Shown piece after piece: positions 18,830 through 26,599 of a stretch of 64,000 bases of DNA. Made by a program: the position numbers and the translations under genes. Each line of letters opens with the position of its first letter. Position 1 is the stretch's first letter. The stretch is taken from assembly GCF_003340495.1 (NCBI RefSeq), contig NZ_QASA01000001.1, positions 1,984,001-2,048,000 of the forward strand, written 5' to 3'. Under the pieces are notes generated by a model that was not told where the DNA came from, did no database searches, and saw only the letters and a list, made by a program, of their open reading frames with translations. Source of the DNA: Adhaeribacter pallidiroseus. Lineage in GTDB: Bacteria > Bacteroidota > Bacteroidia > Cytophagales > Hymenobacteraceae.

Positions 18830-19659
18830 ATGGTGACAAAATACGAACAAATCCGCTTTTTAAGCGAAGCTCTTTTCCGGCGCTTAACAGGGGTGCATAA
18901 AGCCACCTTTGAGCACATGAAAGCAGTTTTAAGCGAACAAATAGCCAAAAACAAGAAAGTTCTCGGTCGTCCTAGTCGCTTGTCGGAGGCCGATCAAGTA
19001 TTGATGATGTTAGAATATAATCGGGAATACCGGACCTATTTTCACATCGCTCAGAGCTACCAAGTGAGTGAAGCCACGGCCTTCCGCTTGATTACACGAG
19101 CGGAAAATCTTTTACTCCAATCCGGGGAATTTAGCTTACCTGGCAAAAAAGCCCTTCTCCAAAGTTCCATCAGTTACCAAGTAGTACTGGTAGATGCTAC
19201 GGAGACAAGAATCGAACGTCCCCAAAAAAACAAAGACGCTACTACTCGGCTAAAAAGAAACAACATCATCTGAAAACACAAATGATAGTGGATAAGAAGA
19301 GCGGAAAAATCATTTGTACGCATTTTGCCAAAGGAGCAGTGCATGATTTCCAACTTTTTAAATGCAGCCAGCTTAAACTCCCAACTCCTATCCTGCTATT
19401 AGCGGATTCGGGTTATCAAGGAATCAAAAAGTTGATCCCGCAAGCCCATACCCCGAAGAAGGCCTCCAAACATTATCCTTTAACGCGGCAAGACCAGCAA
19501 CAAAACCGAGCGTTGTCTTCCCAGCGAATCAAGATTGAAAACGTGTTTGGTTTTCTTAAACGATTCAAAATTTTTGCTACCAAGTATAGAAATCGTCGAA
19601 AGCGCTTTGGCTTACGCTTTAACCTCTTTGCTGCCATTGCTAATTACGACACTATCTAA
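18830..19659 (+). CDS. IS5-like DDE transposase, made by -1 frameshifting
   Basis: The first frame (to the TGA near 19271) holds an N-terminal HTH (GRPSRLSEADQVL to ATAFRLITRAENL) and the first catalytic Asp in VLVDATETRIERP. The second frame holds the other two catalytic residues: Asp in LLLADSGYQGI and Glu in KIENVFGFLKRF. A -1 shift at the canonical heptamer A AAA AAC (19225-19231, in phase with the first frame) joins them into a 276-residue protein with the conserved RRYYSAKKKQHH stretch intact. Programmed frameshifting is known in some IS5 groups, so this is probably functional. The alternative is a one-base loss in the A7 run. Confidence 0.9.
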
Positions 19660-19678
19660 GTACTTTTGAAAGAAGTCT
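19654..19678 (-). repeat. Right terminal inverted repeat of the IS
   Basis: 25 bp, the inverted match of the left end. The transposase stop codon (TAA, 19657-19659) lies within it, mirroring the way mgtE ends in the left repeat. Confidence 0.92.
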
Positions 19679-19795
19679 ATTATAATTCTCTAGTTGAAAA
19701 ATCTTCTAAGAGCCATAATGGTTAGAGCATATTTAGCTGTTCTTCCATTTAGCTTTAAATAGTTGCTAGGCTAATAACAAATTAAAATAACCAGA

Positions 19796-20260
19796 TTGAA
19801 ATTTAATAAAGTAATAAGGACAATATTCCCACCAATAGTTGGCTATTTAACATACCTGTTTTTTGACGGACTTTTTGAAAAACAATTCCCAATAGCGCCA
19901 TTTGACGAGCCTTGGGTGCCGGGAACAGTTATCTTATTACAAAATTTTGGTGAGTTGGCATATATTGGATTAGGTTTTGTTTTTCAATACAAAGTAATTG
20001 TTCCCCGAACAATTAATTCCACTAAAAAAGTAACCATCCGAGCAGCTTTATTCGGAATTATACTTAATATAATTTCATCCTTTATAGATTCATTTTACAG
20101 AGATAGTATAATGGATATATTAATTGAATCTTTTAGGTTCTTGGTTGAATATGAAAGCTTTGTAATGGGCAACTTAGCCCTTCTGACATTGTTTAACTTT
20201 TTTGAAAATAAATCAAAGTTGAAGAATGGTGTAACAAGCAAATTGATGGACGAGGCATAA
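19796..20260 (+). CDS. Unrecognised small integral membrane protein
   Basis: I do not recognise this family. The 154-residue product starts at TTG (no ATG is available before residue about 108). It has about four hydrophobic segments: IVGYLTYLFFDGLF, ILLQNFGELAYIGLGFVF, AALFGIILNIISSFI and FVMGNLALLTLFNFF, then a charged tail ending SKLMDEA. Its codons are markedly AT-richer than those of mgtE or the dehydrogenase on either side, and it lies directly behind the IS, which hints at acquired DNA. No partner gene is adjacent. It may be a genuine accessory gene or the remnant of a larger one. Confidence 0.6.
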   Translation: MKFNKVIRTIFPPIVGYLTYLFFDGLFEKQFPIAPFDEPWVPGTVILLQNFGELAYIGLGFVFQYKVIVPRTINSTKKVTIRAALFGIILNIISSFIDSFYRDSIMDILIESFRFLVEYESFVMGNLALLTLFNFFENKSKLKNGVTSKLMDEA

Positions 20261-20403
20261 CCAACATTAGAGCACAATAAAGTCTGCCTTTACCAAAAAC
20301 TGAACGAACAGCTCTAATAATTTATAAAATTCACTGCCCAATCCCTTACTACCAGTTTATATCGGCTCACGCAAGAGTCAGGAAATATTAAAATTTTAAA
20401 AAA

Positions 20404-21357
20404 ATGCCTTTTGCTAAACTAAAGTGTCTGATTATTGACCAAATGCATTTATCGATCATTCCTATGCTGGAAGAAATCGGGTTCGCCGTCTCGTACCAAC
20501 CCGAAATCAAAGCTTCGGAAGTTAAAGAAATACTGGCCAATTACGATGGTCTGATTGTCCGGAGCAAACTGCGCATTACCGACGATTTACTGGCCGATAC
20601 CCAACGTTTGCGCTTTGTGGCCCGCGCCGGGGCCGGCGTGGATAACGTGGACGAAGCAGCTCTGGAAAAATACCATATTAAACTTTTAAATGCGCCCGAA
20701 GGCAACCGCGACGCCGTTGGGGAACATACCGTGGGGCTCCTGCTGGCTTTGATGCGGCACGTAGTAAAAGCCGATCGGGAAGTGCGCCGGTACGAATGGC
20801 ACCGCGAAGCTAACCGGGGCGAAGAAATTAGGGGCAAAACCATTGGCATTGTGGGTTACGGCAACATGGGGCAATCTTTTGCCCAACGGTTAAGCAGTTT
20901 TGGGTGCCGGGTACTCGCCCATGACATCGACCATACCGTCGTGCCCGACGATTACGCCATGCTTTGTCCTTTAGAACAATTAAAGGCCGAAGCCGATGTG
21001 GTTAGCTTTCACATTCCGTTTACGCCCGCTAACCGGTATTTAGCCGACGATTCTTTTCTGAACAGTTTTCGCAAAAACATCTGGCTGTTAAACTCCTCGC
21101 GCGGCGAAATAGTAGAACTGAAAAGCCTGGTACAAGCCCTGAAGAGCGGCAAAGTGAAAGGGGCCGCTTTAGACGTGCTCGAAAATGAAAAACTGGCCAC
21201 CTTGAGCCCCGAACAAAAAAACAGTTTTGAGTACCTGATCAAAGCTTCCAACGTGATCTTATCGCCGCACATTGCCGGCTGGACCCACGAATCGTATGTA
21301 AAAATTAACGAGGTACTTACCCAAAAAATTAAAAATTTACTGCCCGCGCTAAAGTAA
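20404..21357 (+). CDS. D-2-hydroxyacid dehydrogenase, SerA-like
   Basis: This is an NAD-dependent oxidoreductase of the D-isomer-specific 2-hydroxyacid dehydrogenase family, most similar in pattern to short 3-phosphoglycerate dehydrogenases. Visible are the substrate-domain motif VARAGAGVDNVD, the Rossmann loop GIVGYGNMGQ (about 148-157), and the catalytic Arg in LLNSSRGEIV, Glu in DVLENEKL and His in SPHIAGWT. At 317 residues it lacks the C-terminal ACT domain of full-length SerA. A role in serine synthesis is likely but other 2-oxoacid substrates are possible. ATG start preceded by AAAATTTTAAAAAAA. Confidence 0.88.
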   Translation: MPFAKLKCLIIDQMHLSIIPMLEEIGFAVSYQPEIKASEVKEILANYDGLIVRSKLRITDDLLADTQRLRFVARAGAGVDNVDEAALEKYHIKLLNAPEGNRDAVGEHTVGLLLALMRHVVKADREVRRYEWHREANRGEEIRGKTIGIVGYGNMGQSFAQRLSSFGCRVLAHDIDHTVVPDDYAMLCPLEQLKAEADVVSFHIPFTPANRYLADDSFLNSFRKNIWLLNSSRGEIVELKSLVQALKSGKVKGAALDVLENEKLATLSPEQKNSFEYLIKASNVILSPHIAGWTHESYVKINEVLTQKIKNLLPALK

Positions 21358-21440
21358 GCAGGCCCTTAAGAAGAAAGCGATTACCTCAACGGAACATCTA
21401 CCAACCAGGCTGCGAACCTAGTAAAATCTTGTTCGTACAC

Positions 21441-21472
21441 TTGACAGGAATAACGAAAAAAATATTAACTTG
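21441..21472 (+). promoter_or_regulatory. Putative greA promoter
   Basis: TTGACA (21441-21446) precedes TTAACTTG (21465-21472), a one-mismatch version of the TAnnTTTG -7 box, with a plausible spacing. A start a few bases downstream would put the leader hairpin almost at the 5' end of the transcript. Confidence 0.4.
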
Positions 21473-21477
21473 CGGGA

Positions 21478-21515
21478 AGAACGGTCAGGCATTGGCCGTT
21501 CTTTTTGTTTTATTT
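21478..21515 (+). terminator. Strong hairpin terminator in the greA leader
   Basis: AGAACGGTC pairs with GGCCGTTCT around a 7-nt loop (9 bp with one G-U), followed by a T-rich tract CTTTTTGTTTTATTT. It ends 22 nt before the greA ATG. It is either a late terminator for the upstream dehydrogenase or an attenuator that makes a short leader RNA. Confidence 0.7.
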
Positions 21516-21536
21516 ATCTTGGATAAAAGTAAAAAT

Positions 21537-22010
21537 ATGGGATCTATATCGTATTACACCGCCGAAGGTTTGCAGAAGTTAAAAGATGAATTAGCGGAGC
21601 TGAAAACGAAAGGTCGGGCCGAAGTAGCGCGGCAATTGGCCGAAGCCCGCGACAAAGGCGATTTAAGTGAAAATGCGGAATACGACGCCGCCAAGGATGC
21701 GCAAGGCCATCTGGAATTAAAAATTTCGAAGCTCGAAGAAGTAGTGGGCAATGCCCGCCTGATTGATGATTCGAATTTAGATATGAGTAAAGCCTTGATC
21801 TTATCTAAAGTAAAGATTAAGAATCTGAACAATAACATGGTGATGGACTACGTGTTAGTATCGGAGGAAGAAGCTAATTTAGCCCAGGGTAAAATTTCGG
21901 TTAAATCACCTATTGGTAAGGGTTTATTAGGTAAATCAGTGGGCGAAGTAGCGGAGATTACGATTCCGGCCGGTAAAATCCGTTTTGAGGTTCTGGAGAT
22001 TTCCCGTTAG
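21537..22010 (+). CDS. greA: Transcription elongation factor GreA
   Basis: GreA rescues backtracked RNA polymerase by stimulating transcript cleavage. The N-terminal coiled coil (YYTAEGLQKLKDELAELK to KISKLEEVVGNARLID) holds the acidic tip region GDLSENAEYDAAKDAQG. The C-terminal FKBP-like globular domain (about 80-157) ends with the usual EVLEI segment. I chose ATG at 21537 (157 residues, family length), because an upstream extension to 21429 would translate the leader hairpin. The HIT gene follows after 5 bp. Confidence 0.96.
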   Translation: MGSISYYTAEGLQKLKDELAELKTKGRAEVARQLAEARDKGDLSENAEYDAAKDAQGHLELKISKLEEVVGNARLIDDSNLDMSKALILSKVKIKNLNNNMVMDYVLVSEEEANLAQGKISVKSPIGKGLLGKSVGEVAEITIPAGKIRFEVLEISR

Positions 22011-22015
22011 TACTT

Positions 22016-22408
22016 ATGGAAAGTATTTTCACCAAAATTATCAACGGCAGTATTCCGGCTTACAAAGTAGCCGAAGACGATCGTTTCCTGGCTTTCCTGG
22101 ATATTAGTCCGCTGCAAAAAGGCCATACGCTGGTAGTTCCGAAACAACAAATTGATTATATTTTTAACCTGGAAGATACTTTACTGGCTGATTTACACCT
22201 ATTCACAAAGAAAGTAGCTTTGGCCGTAGAAAAAGCAACGGGTGCCGCCCGGATTGGCGTAGCCGTTATCGGGTTTGAAGTGCCCCACGCGCACATTCAT
22301 CTGATTCCGATTAACAACCTGGACGATATGAATTTTGCCAACCCCAAACTAAAAATAGCTCCAGACGAAATGGAAAGTTTGGCTCAGAAAATTCAAAATA
22401 ATCTTTGA
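22016..22408 (+). CDS. HIT family (histidine triad) nucleotide-binding protein
   Basis: This 130-residue HIT protein, of the Hint/PKCI type, probably hydrolyses AMP-linked amines or lysyl-AMP. The N-terminal MESIFTKIINGSIPAYKVAED and the histidine triad PHAHIHLIPI (about 98-107) are clear. ATG start 5 bp after greA, so it is in one transcript with it. A terminator follows. Confidence 0.95.
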   Translation: MESIFTKIINGSIPAYKVAEDDRFLAFLDISPLQKGHTLVVPKQQIDYIFNLEDTLLADLHLFTKKVALAVEKATGAARIGVAVIGFEVPHAHIHLIPINNLDDMNFANPKLKIAPDEMESLAQKIQNNL

Positions 22409-22423
22409 TAAAAAATGAAAATT

Positions 22424-22460
22424 TAAAAAAAGCTTGCTGCCCAAAGTAGTAAGCTTTTTT
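22424..22460 (+). terminator. Terminator after the HIT gene
   Basis: AAAAAAGCTT and AAGCTTTTTT pair around a 16-nt loop that has some further complementarity. The T-run ends the greA-HIT transcript. The 5' A-run is part of an AAAATTTAAAAAAA motif (22418-22431). Confidence 0.7.
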
Positions 22461-22539
22461 ATGACCCGCCCGTAGCTTTTACTATTTTTGTTTAATTAAC
22501 TGCCGCTGGTACCTTTACTTACCCCATTAAATTTAAAAA

Positions 22540-23361
22540 ATGATGCAGATTACATTTTTTCGGTCGATTTGGGGAATGGAAGAACCTACTCTGGAGAAAA
22601 ATTTAAAAAGAATAAAAGAAGCCGGGTTTGATGGGGTGGAGATGATGGTGCCTTTAGATAAACCCGGTCAACAAAAGTTAAGTACCTTATTGCAGGATCT
22701 GGAATTAGATTTAATTGCCTCGCAATGGGCAGCCCACGGAAATACTTTTTCCGAATACCTGCAATCCTTTGAAACTCATCTATATGCCAATGCCCACTTA
22801 AATCCATTGTTTAGTAATTCCCAAACCGGTAAAGATTATTATTCCCCGGAGCAAACCAGCCAATTGATTGAACGGGCCGCCCAGATTGCACAAGAAACCC
22901 AAGTTCCGGTATTACACGAAACGCACCGCGGTAAATTTACTTTCCATACCCGCAGTACCGAGTACTTCTTACAAAAACATCCGGATTTAAGATTAACCGC
23001 TGATTTTTCGCATTGGTGCACTGTGTGCGAATCGTACTTAGAAGACCAAAAAGAAATTATGGAACTAGCTATTTCCCGTACCGATCACATCCACGCGCGG
23101 GTAGGTCATCCGCAAGCGGCCCAGGTAAGCGATCCGCGGGCGCCGGAATGGCAGGAAGCTTTGCAGCATCATTTACATTGGTGGGACGCCATTGTGGCCA
23201 ATCATCAGAAAAAAGGCAGTGCTGTATTAACTATATGTCCGGAGTTTGGACCTTATCCGTACCTGCCCCAGGAACCTTACACCCAAAAACCGCTGGCCGA
23301 CTTGTGGGAAGTAAATGTATACATGAAAGATTTACTGCAAAAAAGGTACAGTTCTGATTAA
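22540..23361 (+). CDS. Sugar phosphate isomerase/epimerase-like TIM-barrel protein
   Basis: The protein has the xylose-isomerase-like AP endonuclease fold. It starts MQITFFRSIWGMEEPTLE and shows candidate metal-binding residues in VLHETHRGK (Glu about 126), TADFSHW (Asp/His about 157-160), HIHARVGHP (His about 187-189) and CPEFGPYPY (Glu about 236). The length of 273 is usual. The substrate cannot be read from the sequence; relatives act on sugars or cyclic polyols. There is no neighbouring sugar operon. The ATG immediately follows AAATTTAAAAAA. Confidence 0.82.
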   Translation: MMQITFFRSIWGMEEPTLEKNLKRIKEAGFDGVEMMVPLDKPGQQKLSTLLQDLELDLIASQWAAHGNTFSEYLQSFETHLYANAHLNPLFSNSQTGKDYYSPEQTSQLIERAAQIAQETQVPVLHETHRGKFTFHTRSTEYFLQKHPDLRLTADFSHWCTVCESYLEDQKEIMELAISRTDHIHARVGHPQAAQVSDPRAPEWQEALQHHLHWWDAIVANHQKKGSAVLTICPEFGPYPYLPQEPYTQKPLADLWEVNVYMKDLLQKRYSSD

Positions 23362-23544
23362 AGCTAAACCTTTAATGGGAAATTGTAAGTATTTGATTTA
23401 ATTGAATTTATGTTATTTTGGAGCTAAGCGCTTTTTAAAAATTTAAAAAAATCTTCTATTTAAGCTTACTAAAATCAATTGGTAGGCAGAAGTTAAAAAA
23501 GATTGCTTTTTAGGCCAGAAGTTAGTTAGATCACAACGCCGCTT

Positions 23545-24117
23545 TTACTTCACCCTACCCGGATTATCTGTAATAAAGCTTTTCCAGGATTTGGTACCGG
23601 CTTGGGTATTAATGCCTTTCTGGTAGTGATGACACAGGGCTACGGCCAGAGCATCGGTAGCATCCAAAAGTTTAGGAGCATCGGTGGGTAATTTTAAAAT
23701 TTGCCCCAGCATGAGCGCCACTTGTTCTTTCGAGGCATTACCATTACCAGTGATGGATTGTTTAATACGTTTAGGAGCATATTCCACATAGGGGATGTCG
23801 CGCGATAAGGCGGCGGCTATAGCTACGCCCTGGGCCCGGCCGAGTTTCAGCATACTTTGCACGTTGGTAGAGTAAAACTGCGCTTCAATGGCCATTTCAT
23901 CGGGCAGGTATTTCTCAATCAGCAACAAGGTATTATCAAAAATGCGCTTTAATTTAACGGCGTGGTTGGGGGCTTTTTTAAAAGAAAGGGCATCGTATTC
24001 TAATACTTTTACTTTAGAGCCACTTACTTCAATAATACTAAAACCCATAACATTGGTGCCCGGGTCTACGCCGAGAATTAGTTTGCCGGAAAGGAGGGTA
24101 GGAGTGTTGCGTAGCAT
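23545..24117 (-). CDS. ruvC: Holliday junction resolvase RuvC
   Basis: RuvC cleaves Holliday junctions behind the RuvAB motor. The RNase H-like fold carries the catalytic acids in LGVDPGTNVMG (Asp about 17), AIEAQFYS (Glu about 77) and the C-terminal DATDALAVALCHH (about 152-164). The product is 190 residues with an ATG start. An N-terminal MLRNTPTLLSGKL extension precedes the usual first strand. It is divergent from the DUF4202 gene by 114 bp; ruvA and ruvB are not nearby. Confidence 0.96.
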   Translation of the reverse strand: MLRNTPTLLSGKLILGVDPGTNVMGFSIIEVSGSKVKVLEYDALSFKKAPNHAVKLKRIFDNTLLLIEKYLPDEMAIEAQFYSTNVQSMLKLGRAQGVAIAAALSRDIPYVEYAPKRIKQSITGNGNASKEQVALMLGQILKLPTDAPKLLDATDALAVALCHHYQKGINTQAGTKSWKSFITDNPGRVK

Positions 24118-24231
24118 GAATCACAAAAATACAAACATAAATTAGAACCAACCAGTTGTTTGTAGAAGGACCTAACAGTTATTACTTGAAAATAATTACC
24201 TTTAATAGGTTAAACTTAAAATTAATTTGGA

Positions 24232-24825
24232 ATGCTACCCGATCAGGAGCGATTTAACGCCGCCATTGCCCGGTTCGATGCGCTGAACAGCGAAGACCCG
24301 CATACCGAAGTTTATAACGGCAAAATGTACCCGAAAGAATTGTTGTACGCCCTGCGCATGACGGAGTGGCTATTAAAAGTAGAACCTCAGCCTTCCGAAG
24401 CTTTGCAATTAGCCATCCGGAGCCAGCACCTGCGCCGGTGGACCATTCCGCGTAGCGAATACCCCATGGACTTAGCCGGTTATAATAAATGGCGCAATAC
24501 GCTCCGTAAGTTTCACGCCGATTTAGCAGGCCAGGTTTTACAGGAAGTGGGCTACAGTGCCGAAACGATGGACCGGGTTCAGTTTTTAATTCTGAAAAGA
24601 CAACTAAAAATAGATGCCGAAGTGCAATTACTGGAAGATGTGGTGTGCCTGGTATTTTTAGAAAATTATTTCCTGGATTTTGCGCGGCAACACGACGAAG
24701 AAAAAGTAATAGACATTGTGCAAAAAACCTGGCGGAAAATGACGCCTCGCGGTCAGGAAATAGCTTTAACACTGCCCATGCTGCCGGAAGCTGCCCGCTT
24801 GGTAACTAAAGCTCTGGCTGGCTGA
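24232..24825 (+). CDS. DUF4202 family protein
   Basis: This 197-residue soluble protein has the DUF4202 pattern, including DPHTEVYNGKMYPKELLYALRMTEWL, SQHLRRWTIPRSEYPMDLAGYNKWR (about 64-88) and a conserved LEDVVCLVFLENYF. The conserved histidines and arginines suggest an enzyme with a possible HD-like helical fold, but no activity is established to my knowledge. ATG start. Probably monocistronic, with the next gene 69 bp on. Confidence 0.85.
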   Translation: MLPDQERFNAAIARFDALNSEDPHTEVYNGKMYPKELLYALRMTEWLLKVEPQPSEALQLAIRSQHLRRWTIPRSEYPMDLAGYNKWRNTLRKFHADLAGQVLQEVGYSAETMDRVQFLILKRQLKIDAEVQLLEDVVCLVFLENYFLDFARQHDEEKVIDIVQKTWRKMTPRGQEIALTLPMLPEAARLVTKALAG

Positions 24826-24894
24826 ACCAAAATTTAAAAAATTTTACTTGCAGGTACTTATTCATTACTTTTCATTATATCATTAACCGGCATT

Positions 24895-26010
24895 ATGAAA
24901 AAATCAATTGCGCCCTTTATCTTCTTAGGAATACTTCCTGGCATTTTACAGCTTGGTGCCATTCCTAAAACGACGGACCTAATAATTGCCCCAGAACCAG
25001 CAGCTAAGAAAGCCATTCCGGCCTATGCGGCCAATCCATTAACTTTTTACTGGATCGATGTGGAAGGAGGGGCAGCTACTCTGATTGTAACCCCAACCGG
25101 CGAGTCGGTGCTGATCGATTCGGGTAACCCGGGCAACCGCGATGCCGACCGGATATACCAGGTAGCCAAAAACGTGGCGGGCTTAAAGCAAATTGACCAT
25201 CTGATAACCACGCACTGGCACATCGACCATTACGGAGGTGCCGCCGAACTGGCGAAAAAAATGCCCATAATAGAAGTACACGACAAAGGTATTCCGGATA
25301 ATTTAGCAGAAGATAAAGAATTTGCCACTCGCATAGAGGCTTACCGCACTATGGCCGTAAAAAAGCGATCACGGTTACGGGAAAACCAGGTACTCAATTT
25401 AAAAAAACTGTCGGCTAACCTTCCTGCATTAAGCATGCGAATTGTGGGGTTCGATAAAAAGTTTACCCCAGCAACGCACCAAAGTACCCCCACTGGCCAA
25501 TGCGCCGTACCGGATAAAGCGCCCGATACCTCGGATAATGCCAACAGTACCGTGCTGGTGCTCGATTATGGCCCATTCCGGTTTTTTGATGGCGCTGATC
25601 TTACCTGGAACATCGAAAAAACATTGGCCTGCCCCGAAAACATAGTGGGTACGGTAGATGTGTATCAGGTAAATCACCATGGGTTAGACCAGAGTAATAA
25701 TCCAGTTCTCATAAAAGCATTGGCACCCACGGTATCCATCATGAATAACGGCGCCCGGAAAGGCTGCGGACCAGAAACGGTAACTACTTTAAAAAATACG
25801 CCTTCGTTACAGGCAAACTACCAATTACACCAAAACATCCGGCCCGATTCGGTGTATAATACCGCTAAAAATTTTATTGCTAACCTTAAAGAAAATTGTA
25901 AAGCAAGCTATATCACTTTGGCGGTGGCTGCAAATGGCCAGAGTTACACGGTGCAAATACCGGATTCTCATCATTCAAAAACCTACAAAACTAAATTGGC
26001 ACGTAAGTAG
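24895..26010 (+). CDS. Secreted metallo-beta-lactamase-fold hydrolase (ComEC-type domain)
   Basis: An N-terminal signal-like segment (KKSIAPFIFLGILPGILQL) precedes an MBL domain with the zinc-binding TTHWHIDHYGGAAEL motif (about 103-117). Further metal ligands are likely in FFDGADLTW and QVNHHGLDQS. Such proteins resemble the hydrolase domain of ComEC and include nucleases and phosphodiesterases; the substrate is unknown. Length 371, ATG start. An in-frame AATTTAAAAAAA stretch occurs near 25396-25407. Confidence 0.82.
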   Translation: MKKSIAPFIFLGILPGILQLGAIPKTTDLIIAPEPAAKKAIPAYAANPLTFYWIDVEGGAATLIVTPTGESVLIDSGNPGNRDADRIYQVAKNVAGLKQIDHLITTHWHIDHYGGAAELAKKMPIIEVHDKGIPDNLAEDKEFATRIEAYRTMAVKKRSRLRENQVLNLKKLSANLPALSMRIVGFDKKFTPATHQSTPTGQCAVPDKAPDTSDNANSTVLVLDYGPFRFFDGADLTWNIEKTLACPENIVGTVDVYQVNHHGLDQSNNPVLIKALAPTVSIMNNGARKGCGPETVTTLKNTPSLQANYQLHQNIRPDSVYNTAKNFIANLKENCKASYITLAVAANGQSYTVQIPDSHHSKTYKTKLARK

Positions 26011-26599
26011 CTATGAAGAAATCTTCTAATTAATTTAAAAAAAATACAAGTAGCGCGGCAACTACTTAGCACTTTTCTTTCGTCTTAGAAAAATACTAGC
26101 TGTTATCCTACTTGTATCAAATCGGTTGATCAGGAAATCAAGCTTATTAGTGGGGTAAATGCCACAATAATTCAATTGCAAAGCAGCTAAATGGAGAATT
26201 TCGATATTTAGGAGAACTATTTTTAAAGAAGATAAGTAAAAATAAAATCAGAATATTATTGAAATTAGATAAACTTCTATTTGCATAAGTCAAAATTATT
26301 TACAAAATTCATAAATTCTAAAAGAATAAATTTAACAATTTCCTTAAAAATTATAAGTACCTTATAGAAAACAAATTACGAAACGCAATCTCTTAAACTT
26401 TCAAGGCTATACCGCTGGTAATTAGGATTAATTTAAAGTTAAATCATTCTTTATATCCTCTTGAAAGAGCTTGTATATTTCAAAGTGTCCAGCTTTCAAA
26501 GAAATATATGATAAACTCCCCCGCATTTATTTTTTATTTAAAAAATAACTGATCTCGCGCTTTATATCTTCCAACTACCTTGTAATAATTATATACTAC
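26011..26599. other. Long AT-rich intergenic region
   Basis: No convincing gene, RNA or complete promoter is visible here. It contains an 8-bp inverted pair, CTTTCAAG (26398-26405) and CTTGAAAG (26460-26467), 54 bp apart, which may be chance. It probably holds the promoter and leader of the secreted protein that follows. Confidence 0.4.

Larger units (their letters stand above)
18778..19678 (+). mobile_element. IS5-like insertion sequence, complete, 901 bp
   Basis: The ends are 25-bp inverted repeats (18778-18802 and 19654-19678), both beginning AGACTTCTTTCAAAAGTA from the outside, with a single mismatch. An ATT trinucleotide flanks each side (18775-18777 and 19679-19681), consistent with a 3-bp target duplication. 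It contains one transposase gene in two overlapping frames. The size, repeat length, 3-bp duplication and transposase motifs fit the IS5 family. The subgroup (ISL2 or a neighbour) is inference. Near-perfect ends and an intact frame pair suggest recent insertion. Confidence 0.92.

Noticed and set aside
21429-21537. N-terminal extension of GreA
   Set aside because: It would translate the leader hairpin and does not resemble GreA; ATG at 21537 gives the usual 157 residues.
26398-26467. Operator made of CTTTCAAG/CTTGAAAG
   Set aside because: The arms are short and 54 bp apart in AT-rich DNA, so chance is an adequate explanation.
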